Shown: positions 6,346-12,634 of the stretch, one piece after another
Numbering within the stretch: the stretch's first letter is position 1
How the letters are laid out: every line of letters begins with the position of its first letter
Assembly: GCA_030426875.1 (NCBI GenBank)
Contig: JAUHXI010000014.1
Location: forward strand, 1 to 14,607
DNA length: 14,607 nt
Direction of reading: 5' to 3'
From: a bacterium
GTDB lineage: Bacteria; Patescibacteriota; Gracilibacteria; UM-FILTER-43-11
Program-made: the position numbers and the translations under genes
Notes under the pieces: generated by a model
What the model was told of the DNA's origin: nothing
Databases searched by the model: none
What the model saw: the letters and a program-made list of their open reading frames with translations, nothing else

Positions 6346-8037
6346 CTAATAAACCTCTTCTGTATAACATCCTTCACAATAAACGGTTTCAGGTCGTTCA
6401 TTCGAATACGTGGTTTGAATCGCTTTCTGACACTTCGCGCATTCTCGATCGGTGAATTGGCGGGGGTTCCTGAGTGCAAACCGATCCAGATGCCGTTGAT
6501 CGGGGGCCCGTCGGGGAATGGGAAGGTGGTTTTCTCGGTAGAATTTGAGTTCTTGGGGGGTAAGTTTAAAAAGTTTGCCAGAAATTTCACACTCAATGGC
6601 CCAACTCAAAACATCATCAGGGATTTGATCGATGTGATCAGGGAGCTGAGCCGCCTGAATCTTTTTATCAGACTGGGGGGCAGGCGTTGGCACCTCATCC
6701 CACTTCCACCCTTTTGCCTCCACCTCGTCCTTCGTCATGGGGTAGTACATCTGGGCATTGGTTTTGTTGTAGCCAAACGGCGACATGCGGATGGGGAAAA
6801 GTTCGCCCCACTCCCCTGTTTGTGTCATGTGTTCGATGATCTTGGGAACCAGTGCCTCATACTCCTCTTTGGAATATTGTTTATTGAGGATGCAATACTG
6901 CTTGTGGTGCATATTGAAGCACCCAAAAGAATTTTTTGAGCTTTGAACAAACCAGCAATACATCAACTCAGAACAATTGACATGGGCATTGTGTGAAAAA
7001 AGGAGATGGTACCCATTGTTCCCAGCAATCGAACATTCATAGGACTCACTCAAATTGAGGCCGTACTGATAAATGTCATGATTATTTTTCGCTCCTGTCA
7101 CGATCTGATAAAGAAACTTACTGTCTTCCACATCTTCACAATCAAAGCTGTTGTGGACATTTTTACAGTTGGTTAAATAATCTCCTGAACAATTTTCGTT
7201 GTTGTGACCGTGAAATTCCTTGAATTTGTACTGCCCTTCTAACACCTTCAATTCTTTTTTGTACTGCTGATACTGCTCATGAGATCCCAGGTCCACCGAA
7301 CGCATCCTTGCTTCATAAGCCTCTTTAGTGAGCTGCTCATTTTTAAAGACATATTCTTTATTCCGCAAGCCCACTGAAAGGAAGCAGTTTTTGGAGCCCA
7401 CACAATCTCGCAAAAAGGCGGAGGAGCTACAATTGAAGCAATCTTGGGACGCAGTCAGATCATAGCAACCATTCACGTCCACACAGTCATAGCACAGTTC
7501 ACAATTGAGGTTGTAAAACCCGTCCACACAGGATTTATTCTTTTTGAAGCCGTAGCCATAGTAACAGTCTTCACAAAAATCAGCATGCATGATCAAATAA
7601 GAATTTTTTGAGAAGCCAGCGTAATGGATGTATTCGGCATTCTCGTTGACGCCCTCGATGAGGAGATTTTGAGCTGGAACGTCATTCCACAATTCTTGGA
7701 ATTGCTCAAACATGGGGCGAGAAAAATCAACCTCCCGTCCATAATCCCGCGGATCCCACCGGTCACTGATCCAGCACTCCCGACAATAAACGGTTTTATT
7801 GGAATGAGGCGGGTGCTCGGTCAACACCTTCCTTTGACACAACCCACAAGTAGCTGAATAGAAAAACCGCTCATTGGCCAAAGCCAAACGCCGCTGCTGG
7901 CGACAATCAGGGCAGTGAGTCGGGGCTGGAATGTGATATTTTTTTCCACCAAAAATGGGAGAGACTCTATCGTAGAAGGCTAGGTCTTCATTGATGACTT
8001 CAAAACCAGTTAAACAGTTGGAACAGGTATTTTTCAT
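6346..8037 (-). CDS. Large cysteine-rich zinc-ribbon protein with repeated Cys modules, unknown function
   Basis: The 563-residue protein carries CxxC zinc-ribbon pairs at both ends: C5/C8 with C42/C45, C64/C67 with C85/C88, and C533/C536 with C554/C557. The middle (about 125-395) is a ladder of short units with regularly spaced Cys, Asn and aromatic residues, which could fold as a repeat solenoid such as a beta-helix; that is inferred. The middle is internally duplicated: two Cys-rich blocks each end in a related motif, N-K-E-Y...L-T-K-E-A-Y-E-A-R (226-244) and H-K-Q-Y...Y-S-K-E-E-Y-E-A-L (378-396). A segment around 415-450 (F-P-I-R-M-S-P-F-G-Y-N, then W-K-W-D-E) precedes a charged helical region. 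There is no signal peptide. Similar Cys-rich proteins are common in CPR genomes without a known role. The ATG at 8037 follows a strong promoter almost directly. Confidence 0.9.
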   Translation of the reverse strand: MKNTCSNCLTGFEVINEDLAFYDRVSPIFGGKKYHIPAPTHCPDCRQQRRLALANERFFYSATCGLCQRKVLTEHPPHSNKTVYCRECWISDRWDPRDYGREVDFSRPMFEQFQELWNDVPAQNLLIEGVNENAEYIHYAGFSKNSYLIMHADFCEDCYYGYGFKKNKSCVDGFYNLNCELCYDCVDVNGCYDLTASQDCFNCSSSAFLRDCVGSKNCFLSVGLRNKEYVFKNEQLTKEAYEARMRSVDLGSHEQYQQYKKELKVLEGQYKFKEFHGHNNENCSGDYLTNCKNVHNSFDCEDVEDSKFLYQIVTGAKNNHDIYQYGLNLSESYECSIAGNNGYHLLFSHNAHVNCSELMYCWFVQSSKNSFGCFNMHHKQYCILNKQYSKEEYEALVPKIIEHMTQTGEWGELFPIRMSPFGYNKTNAQMYYPMTKDEVEAKGWKWDEVPTPAPQSDKKIQAAQLPDHIDQIPDDVLSWAIECEISGKLFKLTPQELKFYRENHLPIPRRAPDQRHLDRFALRNPRQFTDRECAKCQKAIQTTYSNERPETVYCEGCYTEEVY

Positions 8038-8043
8038 GCCCCC

Positions 8044-8072
8044 ATTCTAGAATCAAAACGATGGTTTTGCAA
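8044..8072 (-). promoter_or_regulatory. Promoter giving a near-leaderless transcript for the Cys-rich gene
   Basis: On the minus strand TTGCAA (8072-8067), a 17-nt spacer and TAGAAT (8049-8044) form a good sigma-70 promoter. The expected start lies at or within a few bases of the ATG at 8037, so the message would be leaderless or nearly so. Confidence 0.6.
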
Positions 8073-8147
8073 ATTACTCTTAAACTCTTGCCTTAACCAA
8101 ATGCAAGGCAAGGAAGGCATTTGGGGGCAAAAACATGTAGGCCAAAG

Positions 8148-8340
8148 AAGCCAGTTCAGAATGAGGTGGTTTTGTAAGCTGGAGCTTAGCTAAACGGGGT
8201 CCCCGCAAAATGCGAGGTAGGGGGCGAGCAGTAGCGAGAAGAGAAGGGTATTTTGCGGGGAAGGGACCCAAATTCGTGCGCAAGCTGGAAAAGCCAACTC
8301 AGAATGAGGTGGTTTTGTAAGCTGGAGCACGAATTTGGGT
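8148..8340 (-). repeat. Repeat module on the 3' side of tRNA-Ile, with a duplicated 38-nt unit
   Basis: 8148-8185 and 8291-8328 are direct repeats of 38 nt with two mismatches (ending in GTAAGCTGGAGC). Between them, 8201-8260 is a 60-nt unit with 11-nt terminal inverted repeats (CCCCGCAAAAT/ATTTTGCGGGG). A further inverted repeat, ACCCAAATTCGTGC, lies at about 8267-8280 and 8326-8339. The 60-nt unit has an inverted relative at 8495-8556 beyond the tRNA. An ORF over this stretch (8080-8283, minus) is made of the repeats and looks non-coding. Confidence 0.75.
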
Positions 8341-8342
8341 GG

Positions 8343-8419
8343 TGGTGGGCGTACCAAGATTTGAACTTGGGACCTCTACATTATCAGTGTAGCGCTCTAA
8401 CCAACTGAGCTATACGCCC
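8343..8419 (-). tRNA. tRNA-Ile (anticodon GAT), CCA encoded
   Basis: The minus strand folds as a full tRNA. The acceptor is GGGCGTA/TACGCCC with discriminator A and encoded CCA (8345-8343). The D arm is AGCTCAGTTGGTTAGAGC. The anticodon stem CTACA/TGTAG holds the loop CTGATAA with anticodon GAT. The T arm is CCAAG-TTCAAAT-CTTGG. This isoacceptor is the usual partner of tRNA-Ala(TGC) in rRNA operon spacers; here it is 3.1 kb upstream of it on the same strand and enclosed by inverted repeats. Confidence 0.97.
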
Positions 8420-8429
8420 TCGTCGGAGT

Positions 8430-8563
8430 CTCACTCCAGCTTACGTATCAATGCTATCGCATGGCTACTCCAGCTTCCGTGAACTCCTCCTCTTCCCCAC
8501 AAAATACCCTCCCCCCTTCTTGCTCCGCTTGAACCCTCGCCTCGCATTTTGCGGGGGACCCGT
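8430..8563 (+). repeat. Repeat module on the 5' side of tRNA-Ile, inverted copy
   Basis: In plus orientation this mirrors the module on the other side of the tRNA. ACTCCAGCTTACG (about 8433-8445) and ACTCCAGCTTCCG (about 8467-8479) are followed by a 62-nt unit, 8495-8556, with terminal repeats CCCCACAAAAT/ATTTTGCGGGG. Then comes GACCCG and a run of eight Ts (8563-8570) that would let the hairpin act as a plus-strand terminator. Short open frames here are not credible genes. Confidence 0.72.
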
Positions 8564-8744
8564 TTTTTTTCGGAATTGGGGTGGGTTTCATTTTCGGAGC
8601 CATAACAAGATACCTAATTCACCCCCGATCAGTCAACGGGTTTTTCCGGAAAATATTTTTGATTTGTTTTAATATCTGATCAAAGATTTTTGCGTATCAT
8701 ATCTACATACCGTCAACCTCCAAAAATCATAAAAAAGGAACTGA

Positions 8745-8999
8745 TCTTCAAAAACCTTCACATTAATTTCTTCTCTCAAAAGAAAAAAGAAAGAGGACTT
8801 TATTTTGTTGACTCATATTGCGAAATTCAAAAATAAAGAATCAACTGGAATTGCTATTGCCCACTGGCTAAGCACCCGCTACACAATTGAATTCATGGGG
8901 TTGTGGGAACAATTACACAATCCAATTTTTAATGTTACAGAATTCCGTAACATTAAAAATGAACTGGAACCATTTCAATCACAATCAGAGACGCGATAA
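8745..8999 (+). pseudogene. Truncated KilA-N domain gene
   Basis: The frame encodes E-D-F-I-L-L-T-H-I-A-K-F-K-N-K, then W-L-S-T-R-Y-T-I-E-F-M-G-L-W-E-Q-L-H-N-P and F-N-V-T-E-F-R-N-I-K-N-E. This matches the first half of the KilA-N domain, whose members read like E-D-Y-I-S-L-T-D-I-A-K-F-K-N and I-E-F-L-G-L-W-E-x-L-N-N-P. The similarity begins before the TTG start at 8805, and no in-frame ATG exists back to the stop at 8742, so the 5' end is decayed. The second half of the domain (the conserved W-I-E-x-T-N-A and H-K-D-I-A-F-E-F-A parts) is absent: the frame ends inside the hairpin element at 8988-9013. KilA-N proteins are DNA-binding and occur in phages and CPR/Bacteroidetes genomes. Confidence 0.75.
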
Positions 9000-9013
9000 A
9001 TCGGCGTCTCTAC
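8988..9013 (-). repeat. GTAGAGACGC hairpin element, copy 2
   Basis: Identical to 6316-6341 except for one base. It lies 8 nt past the stop of the YceI-domain gene, in the same orientation relative to it as copy 1 has to the Cys-rich gene, and it supplies the stop codon that ends the KilA-N fragment on the plus strand. Confidence 0.78.
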
Positions 9014-9021
9014 AGGGGGAT

Positions 9022-10032
9022 TCATTCCTCAATCCCCTCTTCAACTGGAACCTCTCCGTCAGCAGGTACTTCCGTTATTTCGGATTCGACAGCTTCAGGT
9101 TCAGCTTCTGCTTCAGGCTCAACAGCCTCTTCAGGTGTTTCAACTGGAATTTCGGCAGGCACTTCAGCTGGAGTTTCGGTTGGGGCGGCTTCAACCACCG
9201 GAGTCGGAGTTTCGACTGCTGCAGGGGTTTCAGCAGCAGGCGCTTCGACCACCTCCTCCACAACCTCGACCGCTTCACCTTCCACCACCTCTTCGTCTTC
9301 TAAAAGCTCCTCTTCCACCGCTTCAATCAAGGGTTCAGCGAAACGAAAAACCAATTGAAGGTCAAAACGGATCATGTCTTTAATGGCCTGATCTCCAAAG
9401 GCTTCAATGCCAGATTCAAAACTGACCCCCCATGTGTTTCGATCGATTTCAAAGGTGGAAATCATAAAAATTTTATCACTGTCATTTCGAACTGCGGTTG
9501 TTTCAAACGAAATTGGGCTGGTGACATCTTTAATGGTTAAATCACCGGTGACTGTAAAAGTGGTGCCCTCAGTTGCTGGCCGAAGCTCCTGAACATCTGT
9601 GATCACAAAGCGCGCCTCGGGAAAGGTGTAAATCCCAAAGAAATCATTGCTGCGCACCTGCTCCAAAAACGTTTCATTGTTTTTAGATTCGGTGATCGCA
9701 TTCATGTCGACCACAAATTCACCTGTCACATTTTCCTGAGCATCTACATTTAAAAATCCTTCTTGAATGCCAACTGAGCCACTGTGTTCATCACTAGCTA
9801 TGCGACTGGCATACCAGGTGAGCATGGATTCATTGGTCAAAAGCTCCCATTTTCCGGGTGTTAACTCCAACCCATTTTGAAGCGTATCCTCATCCACTAC
9901 AGGCAATTCTTCTAGAACCACCCCCCCTTGAGCGACATCCTCCACTTCTTCAGCGGGAGAATCACTGCCGGAACAAGCGCTTAAGAAAAGTGCCAGGGTT
10001 AAGAGTGAGAGGAATGAGAGCGATTTTTTCAT
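9022..10032 (-). CDS. YceI-domain lipoprotein with a long acidic C-terminal tail
   Basis: The 336-residue product begins with a lipoprotein signal: M-K-K, a hydrophobic core, and the lipobox L-S-A-C with Cys20 as the acylated residue. A short acidic linker follows. A YceI-like domain spans about 60-232: G-K-W-E-L, H-S-G-S-V-G-I-Q-E-G, G-E-F-V-V-D-M-N-A-I, then F-P-E-A-R-F-V-I-T, V-T-G-D-L-T-I-K-D-V-T and F-E-I-D-R-N-T-W-G-V. YceI domains form a lipocalin-like barrel that can bind isoprenoid quinones or other lipids. Residues 233-336 are a low-complexity Glu/Pro/Val/Ala/Thr tail rich in V-E-x-P and E-T-P motifs, unusual for the family. The ATG follows a TTGATC-16-TATAAT promoter. Stop is TGA, followed by a hairpin repeat. 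The DoxX, CxxC and DM13 genes downstream suggest an envelope redox neighbourhood. Confidence 0.93.
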   Translation of the reverse strand: MKKSLSFLSLLTLALFLSACSGSDSPAEEVEDVAQGGVVLEELPVVDEDTLQNGLELTPGKWELLTNESMLTWYASRIASDEHSGSVGIQEGFLNVDAQENVTGEFVVDMNAITESKNNETFLEQVRSNDFFGIYTFPEARFVITDVQELRPATEGTTFTVTGDLTIKDVTSPISFETTAVRNDSDKIFMISTFEIDRNTWGVSFESGIEAFGDQAIKDMIRFDLQLVFRFAEPLIEAVEEELLEDEEVVEGEAVEVVEEVVEAPAAETPAAVETPTPVVEAAPTETPAEVPAEIPVETPEEAVEPEAEAEPEAVESEITEVPADGEVPVEEGIEE

Positions 10033-10062
10033 TGTTTTTTTATTAGTCTAAATGCACTAGGG

Positions 10063-10090
10063 ATTATAAAGGAATTGAGGGAGAGATCAA
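10063..10090 (-). promoter_or_regulatory. Promoter for the YceI-domain gene
   Basis: On the minus strand TTGATC (10090-10085), a 16-nt spacer and a perfect TATAAT (10068-10063). It is back to back with a plus-strand promoter whose -35 begins 6 nt away. Confidence 0.7.
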
Positions 10091-10095
10091 GAAGG

Positions 10096-10124
10096 TTGAC
10101 AAAATAATTGTTATTAATCAAAAT
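10096..10124 (+). promoter_or_regulatory. Promoter for the gene at 10151
   Basis: A perfect TTGACA (10096-10101), a 17-nt spacer and CAAAAT (10119-10124), about 20 nt before the ATG. The -10 is only a partial match; TAAGAT at 10124-10129 is a less well spaced alternative. Confidence 0.5.
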
Positions 10125-10150
10125 AAGATACAACAAATAAATTCTTATTC

Positions 10151-10438
10151 ATGGGATACTATTCTAAATTTAGGCTCAGTGAATACCTATTGAAAGATGC
10201 ACCTGATGGTGCCGCTTCACTAAGAATACAATTACGCGAAAGCTTAAGTGCTACCGATAACAGAAGAAGAATTGAGAGTGTGCTAACCGTACTGTGGCTT
10301 AAAAGAAAGGGAGGAGAGCCAATTAAATTTCTTAATAATGGAGATGGAACATATGAAGTGTATTCCTCTATAAGTAATCGTCGATTAAGAACTATATTAG
10401 AAAAAATTAGCAGCATCAAAATCATTGAAGAAGCATAA
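10151..10438 (+). CDS. Small soluble protein, unknown function
   Basis: A 95-residue protein that I do not recognise. It is charged and predicted mostly helical, with a short strand-rich middle. Helices lie around 5-16, 21-50 (R-R-R-I-E-S-V-L-T-V-L-W-L-K-R-K) and 77-93; between them G-D-G-T-Y-E-V-Y-S-S-I-S looks like a beta-hairpin. There is no signal peptide, membrane segment or Cys. The plus frame is preferred over the opposite 88-residue frame because it has the better promoter, a balanced composition and a terminator just after the stop. It is divergent from the YceI gene and convergent with the DoxX gene. Confidence 0.65.
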   Translation: MGYYSKFRLSEYLLKDAPDGAASLRIQLRESLSATDNRRRIESVLTVLWLKRKGGEPIKFLNNGDGTYEVYSSISNRRLRTILEKISSIKIIEEA

Positions 10439-10446
10439 AAATCAAA

Positions 10447-10479
10447 AAACTGAAGCCCTCCTCAAGAGAACTTCAGTTT
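10447..10479. terminator. Shared terminator between convergent genes
   Basis: AAACTGAAG (10447-10455) and CTTCAGTTT (10471-10479) form a 9-bp stem with a 15-nt loop. On the minus strand it is followed by six Ts, giving a good terminator for the DoxX gene; on the plus strand only TTT follows, so termination of the gene at 10151 is weaker. Confidence 0.65.
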
Positions 10480-10521
10480 ATGACAACAAAAAGGTTTTTG
10501 GATTTTAAACACACTAATCAA

Positions 10522-10956
10522 TCAACCCTTACGTTCCTCATCCTTCTCATGCATGTAATAAGCAGCCACAACCGCTAAAAGAGATGGCATGTATTCTGTA
10601 CCAATTTTAGCCGTATCTCCGTTGTACATCTGCCCTCCCACAAAAGAGATATAAGTGAAAGCCACAATGGTGTAGGCCACTTTAGTGTAGCGATTGATGA
10701 GCAATAGTACCCCTGCCAGCAACTCGATGAATGGAATGCTATAACCATAAATATAAAGGAGGAAATGAGGAATCTCTTGAGCCATGTGAGTCGCCTCATC
10801 AAGGATCATTCCATTAACAAAGCCGCCGAAATCACGGAATTTTTTAACAGCCACTAAAATAAACAGAAAGGCAAATGCCAGCCTCAAAATAGTGGCACCA
10901 AAGTGCATGGGGCTTTTAAACAAACTCATCTGATGATGTTTTTTACGATGTTGCAT
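10522..10956 (-). CDS. DoxX-family membrane protein
   Basis: From the ATG at 10956 the product has 144 residues, with four membrane segments (about 20-36, 66-88, 91-110, 124-137). The N-terminal pattern L-R-L-A-F-A-F-L-F-I-L-V-A-V-K-K-F-R-D-F fits the first helix and following loop of DoxX proteins. The second helix has P-F-I-E-L-L-A-G-V-L-L-L-I-N-R-Y-T, with the conserved E-L-x-x-G-x-x-L-L. DoxX proteins are linked to thiosulfate:quinone oxidation in Acidianus and to redox stress complexes elsewhere; a precise role cannot be assigned here. The open frame extends to a TTG at 10986 and a further ATG lies at 10929, so the exact start is uncertain. Stop is TGA, 43 nt from the terminator hairpin. 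Confidence 0.85.
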   Translation of the reverse strand: MQHRKKHHQMSLFKSPMHFGATILRLAFAFLFILVAVKKFRDFGGFVNGMILDEATHMAQEIPHFLLYIYGYSIPFIELLAGVLLLINRYTKVAYTIVAFTYISFVGGQMYNGDTAKIGTEYMPSLLAVVAAYYMHEKDEERKG

Positions 10957-11090
10957 CTCAAAAAAGATTAAGAAATAATGACTCAATCATGAAACAAAAA
11001 TGAAACTTAGTCGGTAACCAAGGCTACATGATTTATTCACTCACCTTACACACAACTAAACTAAACCTCTAATCCTCACAAATTCTTTCT

Positions 11091-11180
11091 AGCTGTTAGC
11101 TATTAGCTTTTAGCTGTTAGACTTTTTATTTTTAGCGGAGCTAAAAAAGTGGTTTTTCTAATAGCTCGTAACTAACAGCT
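11091..11180. repeat. Nested inverted repeat with the TTTTTAGC/GCTAAAAA core, second copy
   Basis: The core TTTTTAGC-GGA-GCTAAAAA (11129-11147) is the same as at 3332-3350 apart from one loop base. It is enclosed by inverted repeats of another word: AGCTGTTAG at 11091-11099 and 11112-11120 against CTAACAGCT at 11172-11180, and AGCTATTAG (11098-11106) against CTAATAGCT (11158-11166). The 244-nt gap around it (10987-11230) has no credible gene. Confidence 0.7.
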
Positions 11181-11230
11181 CCCAAAGCCTGGTGACGACA
11201 GTCAGAAACTAGAGGTATGCATGAAGTGAG

Positions 11231-11716
11231 CTATTGAACACAACGCTCACACCCCCGACGCAGTTCGCGATTGACCAAATAAAAGCCACCCAATAATAAA
11301 ACAAAACTAGCCAACTTAAAATAGAGCTCATAATCCGTAAAAAAAGCGAGAGGAATGCTCAATCCAAACAACGAGAGCGCCGGCAAACTGCAAAGGGTGC
11401 AAAAACTAGTCAAGGTGCCCAAACCCAGACCCAGTGCAGACGCTGAGCCTGCTTTTAACTTAGACGCACTCGATCGCTGCTTCTGATTTTCTAGAAACCC
11501 AACCACCACCAATCCTGCCATAGCACTGATCACCAACGAGAAGAAAATGTTAAAGGGCGTCAAACCCGCCCCCATTTTACACATAAAGCCCTCATTCCCT
11601 ATCATATTGGCCATCAAATAATAATTGCCATAGAAAAAAGAGCTGAACACCACAAGGGCAATCGCCGCGTAACGCTTTTGCTTCAGGAGGCCGAAAATGG
11701 GGAGTGCTTGGGTCAT
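11231..11716 (-). CDS. Four-helix membrane protein with two CxxC motifs
   Basis: The 161-residue product has four predicted membrane segments (about 17-37, 53-75, 95-122, 129-148). Cys residues are few and placed in pairs: C46 alone after helix 1, C106-T-L-C109 at or in helix 3, and C156-E-R-C159 in the C-terminal tail, next to R-R. The third segment is preceded by a Gly/Ala/Ser-rich stretch (G-S-A-S-A-L-G-L-G-L-G). I cannot name the family; paired Cys in and beside membrane helices suggest metal handling or disulfide exchange, as in MerT-like or VKOR-like proteins, but no such homology is visible. The ATG at 11716 follows an extended -10 by about 22 nt. Neighbours encode DoxX and DM13 proteins. 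Confidence 0.82.
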   Translation of the reverse strand: MTQALPIFGLLKQKRYAAIALVVFSSFFYGNYYLMANMIGNEGFMCKMGAGLTPFNIFFSLVISAMAGLVVVGFLENQKQRSSASKLKAGSASALGLGLGTLTSFCTLCSLPALSLFGLSIPLAFFTDYELYFKLASFVLLLGGFYLVNRELRRGCERCVQ

Positions 11717-11738
11717 CGCTTATCTCAATTACACCCAT

Positions 11739-11747
11739 ATTATACCA
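11739..11747 (-). promoter_or_regulatory. Extended -10 promoter for the CxxC membrane protein
   Basis: The minus strand reads TGGTATAAT, a perfect extended -10, with only a poor -35 (TTTATT) at 17 nt. The leader would be about 16 nt. Confidence 0.55.
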
Positions 11748-11841
11748 TTTTTATTATCAGAAATAAAGAGATGATGGTGGCCCAAGGCACATCACTATCG
11801 CTACAATAGAAAGCAATAACCAATAATCACAATTAAAGCAC

Positions 11842-12510
11842 ATGAAAAAAATAATCATCGCCCTCGTCGCTATTCTTATTGTAGGAGCAGCTGGATGGTA
11901 CTTCCTCTCGCCGCTTTTTATCGATGAAGTGGTGGATGAGCCATTTCCACTCACGGCAACCACACCCAGCGAAACCAGCAGTGATGAAATGCCATTAGAT
12001 GCTGAAGACCACCAAATGACTCAAGCCGAAATTGATGCGTTGAGTGATGAGGAAAAAGCCGAAATGGAATTGAAACTCATTGCTGAAATGGAGGGCGAAG
12101 ACACCGTCATGGAAGAAACCTTGCCTGACATCAGTCAAACAGAAGGTCAAGGAGAAACTGAAGCAAGCAATGAGCCGGTTCTACTGAGCAGTGGAACCTT
12201 TGAAGATGCCGATGATTTTCATCAAGGCGCTGGAGATGCAATGATATATGAACTGCCTGATGGTTCCCATTTACTCCGCTTCGAAGACTTCGAAGTCACC
12301 AATGGACCTGATTTAAGAGTGTATCTGGTGGCCGAATCAAACCCAACTACCGATCAAGTGGGCAGTGGAGTGGAACTTGCCGAATTAAAGGGGAACATTG
12401 GCAGTCAGAATTACGAAATTCCCGCCGACATTGACCCTGCTGATTATCAGTCTGTTGTGATTTACTGCAAACCTTTCAGTGTGATTTTTACGGTGGCTAC
12501 TTTGAGTTAA
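11842..12510 (+). CDS. Membrane-anchored DM13-domain protein
   Basis: The 222-residue product starts with M-K-K and one hydrophobic helix (about 3-22) with no lipobox Cys, so it is a membrane anchor or an uncleaved signal. An acidic linker (28-112) contains a likely helix (58-85). The rest (118-221) is a DM13 domain: G-T-F-E-D-A-D-D-F-H-Q-G-A-G, Y-E-L-P-D-G-S, L-R-F-E-D-F-E-V-T-N-G-P-D-L-R-V-Y-L, L-K-G-N-I-G-S-Q-N-Y-E-I-P, and finally V-V-I-Y-C-K-P-F-S-V-I-F. Cys209 is the family's nearly invariant Cys. DM13 domains have been proposed to take part in electron transfer or protein hydroxylation and are extracytoplasmic. A TACAAT (11802-11807) upstream may be the -10. It is divergent from the CxxC gene. 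Confidence 0.92.
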   Translation: MKKIIIALVAILIVGAAGWYFLSPLFIDEVVDEPFPLTATTPSETSSDEMPLDAEDHQMTQAEIDALSDEEKAEMELKLIAEMEGEDTVMEETLPDISQTEGQGETEASNEPVLLSSGTFEDADDFHQGAGDAMIYELPDGSHLLRFEDFEVTNGPDLRVYLVAESNPTTDQVGSGVELAELKGNIGSQNYEIPADIDPADYQSVVIYCKPFSVIFTVATLS

Positions 12511-12634
12511 TTCAAATTTCCGCTGCAGGACTATGATTTGTGTGATTAAATGATTAGCATGATTCCCATTTACTCCACTTCGGACTATGATTTTTTACAA
12601 ATGAAATAGGATTAATAAATTTGAATCTTAAATT
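12511..12634 (+). repeat. Gap with TGATT-rich short repeats
   Basis: No gene is seen. GGACTATGATTT occurs at about 12528 and, as GGACTATGATTT again, at about 12582. Between them TGATT recurs four times at 8-10-nt spacing (about 12533-12565). 12560-12582 repeats, with two mismatches, a 23-nt stretch inside the DM13 gene (12261-12283). Confidence 0.55.

Noticed and set aside
6246..6939. ORFs at 6246-6596 (minus) and 6415-6939 (plus)
   Set aside because: Both overlap the well-supported Cys-rich gene in other frames; the first also runs through repeat DNA.
8080..8672. ORFs at 8080-8283 (minus) and 8451-8672 (plus)
   Set aside because: Built largely from the inverted and direct repeats around tRNA-Ile; no conserved protein pattern.
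8887..9540. Plus-strand ORFs overlapping the YceI gene (8887-9303, 9135-9383, 9355-9540)
   Set aside because: Antisense shadows of the repetitive acidic tail and barrel of the YceI protein.
10159..10425. Minus-strand 88-residue ORF opposite the gene at 10151
   Set aside because: Leu/Ser-rich composition typical of an antisense frame; the plus frame has a promoter and a terminator.
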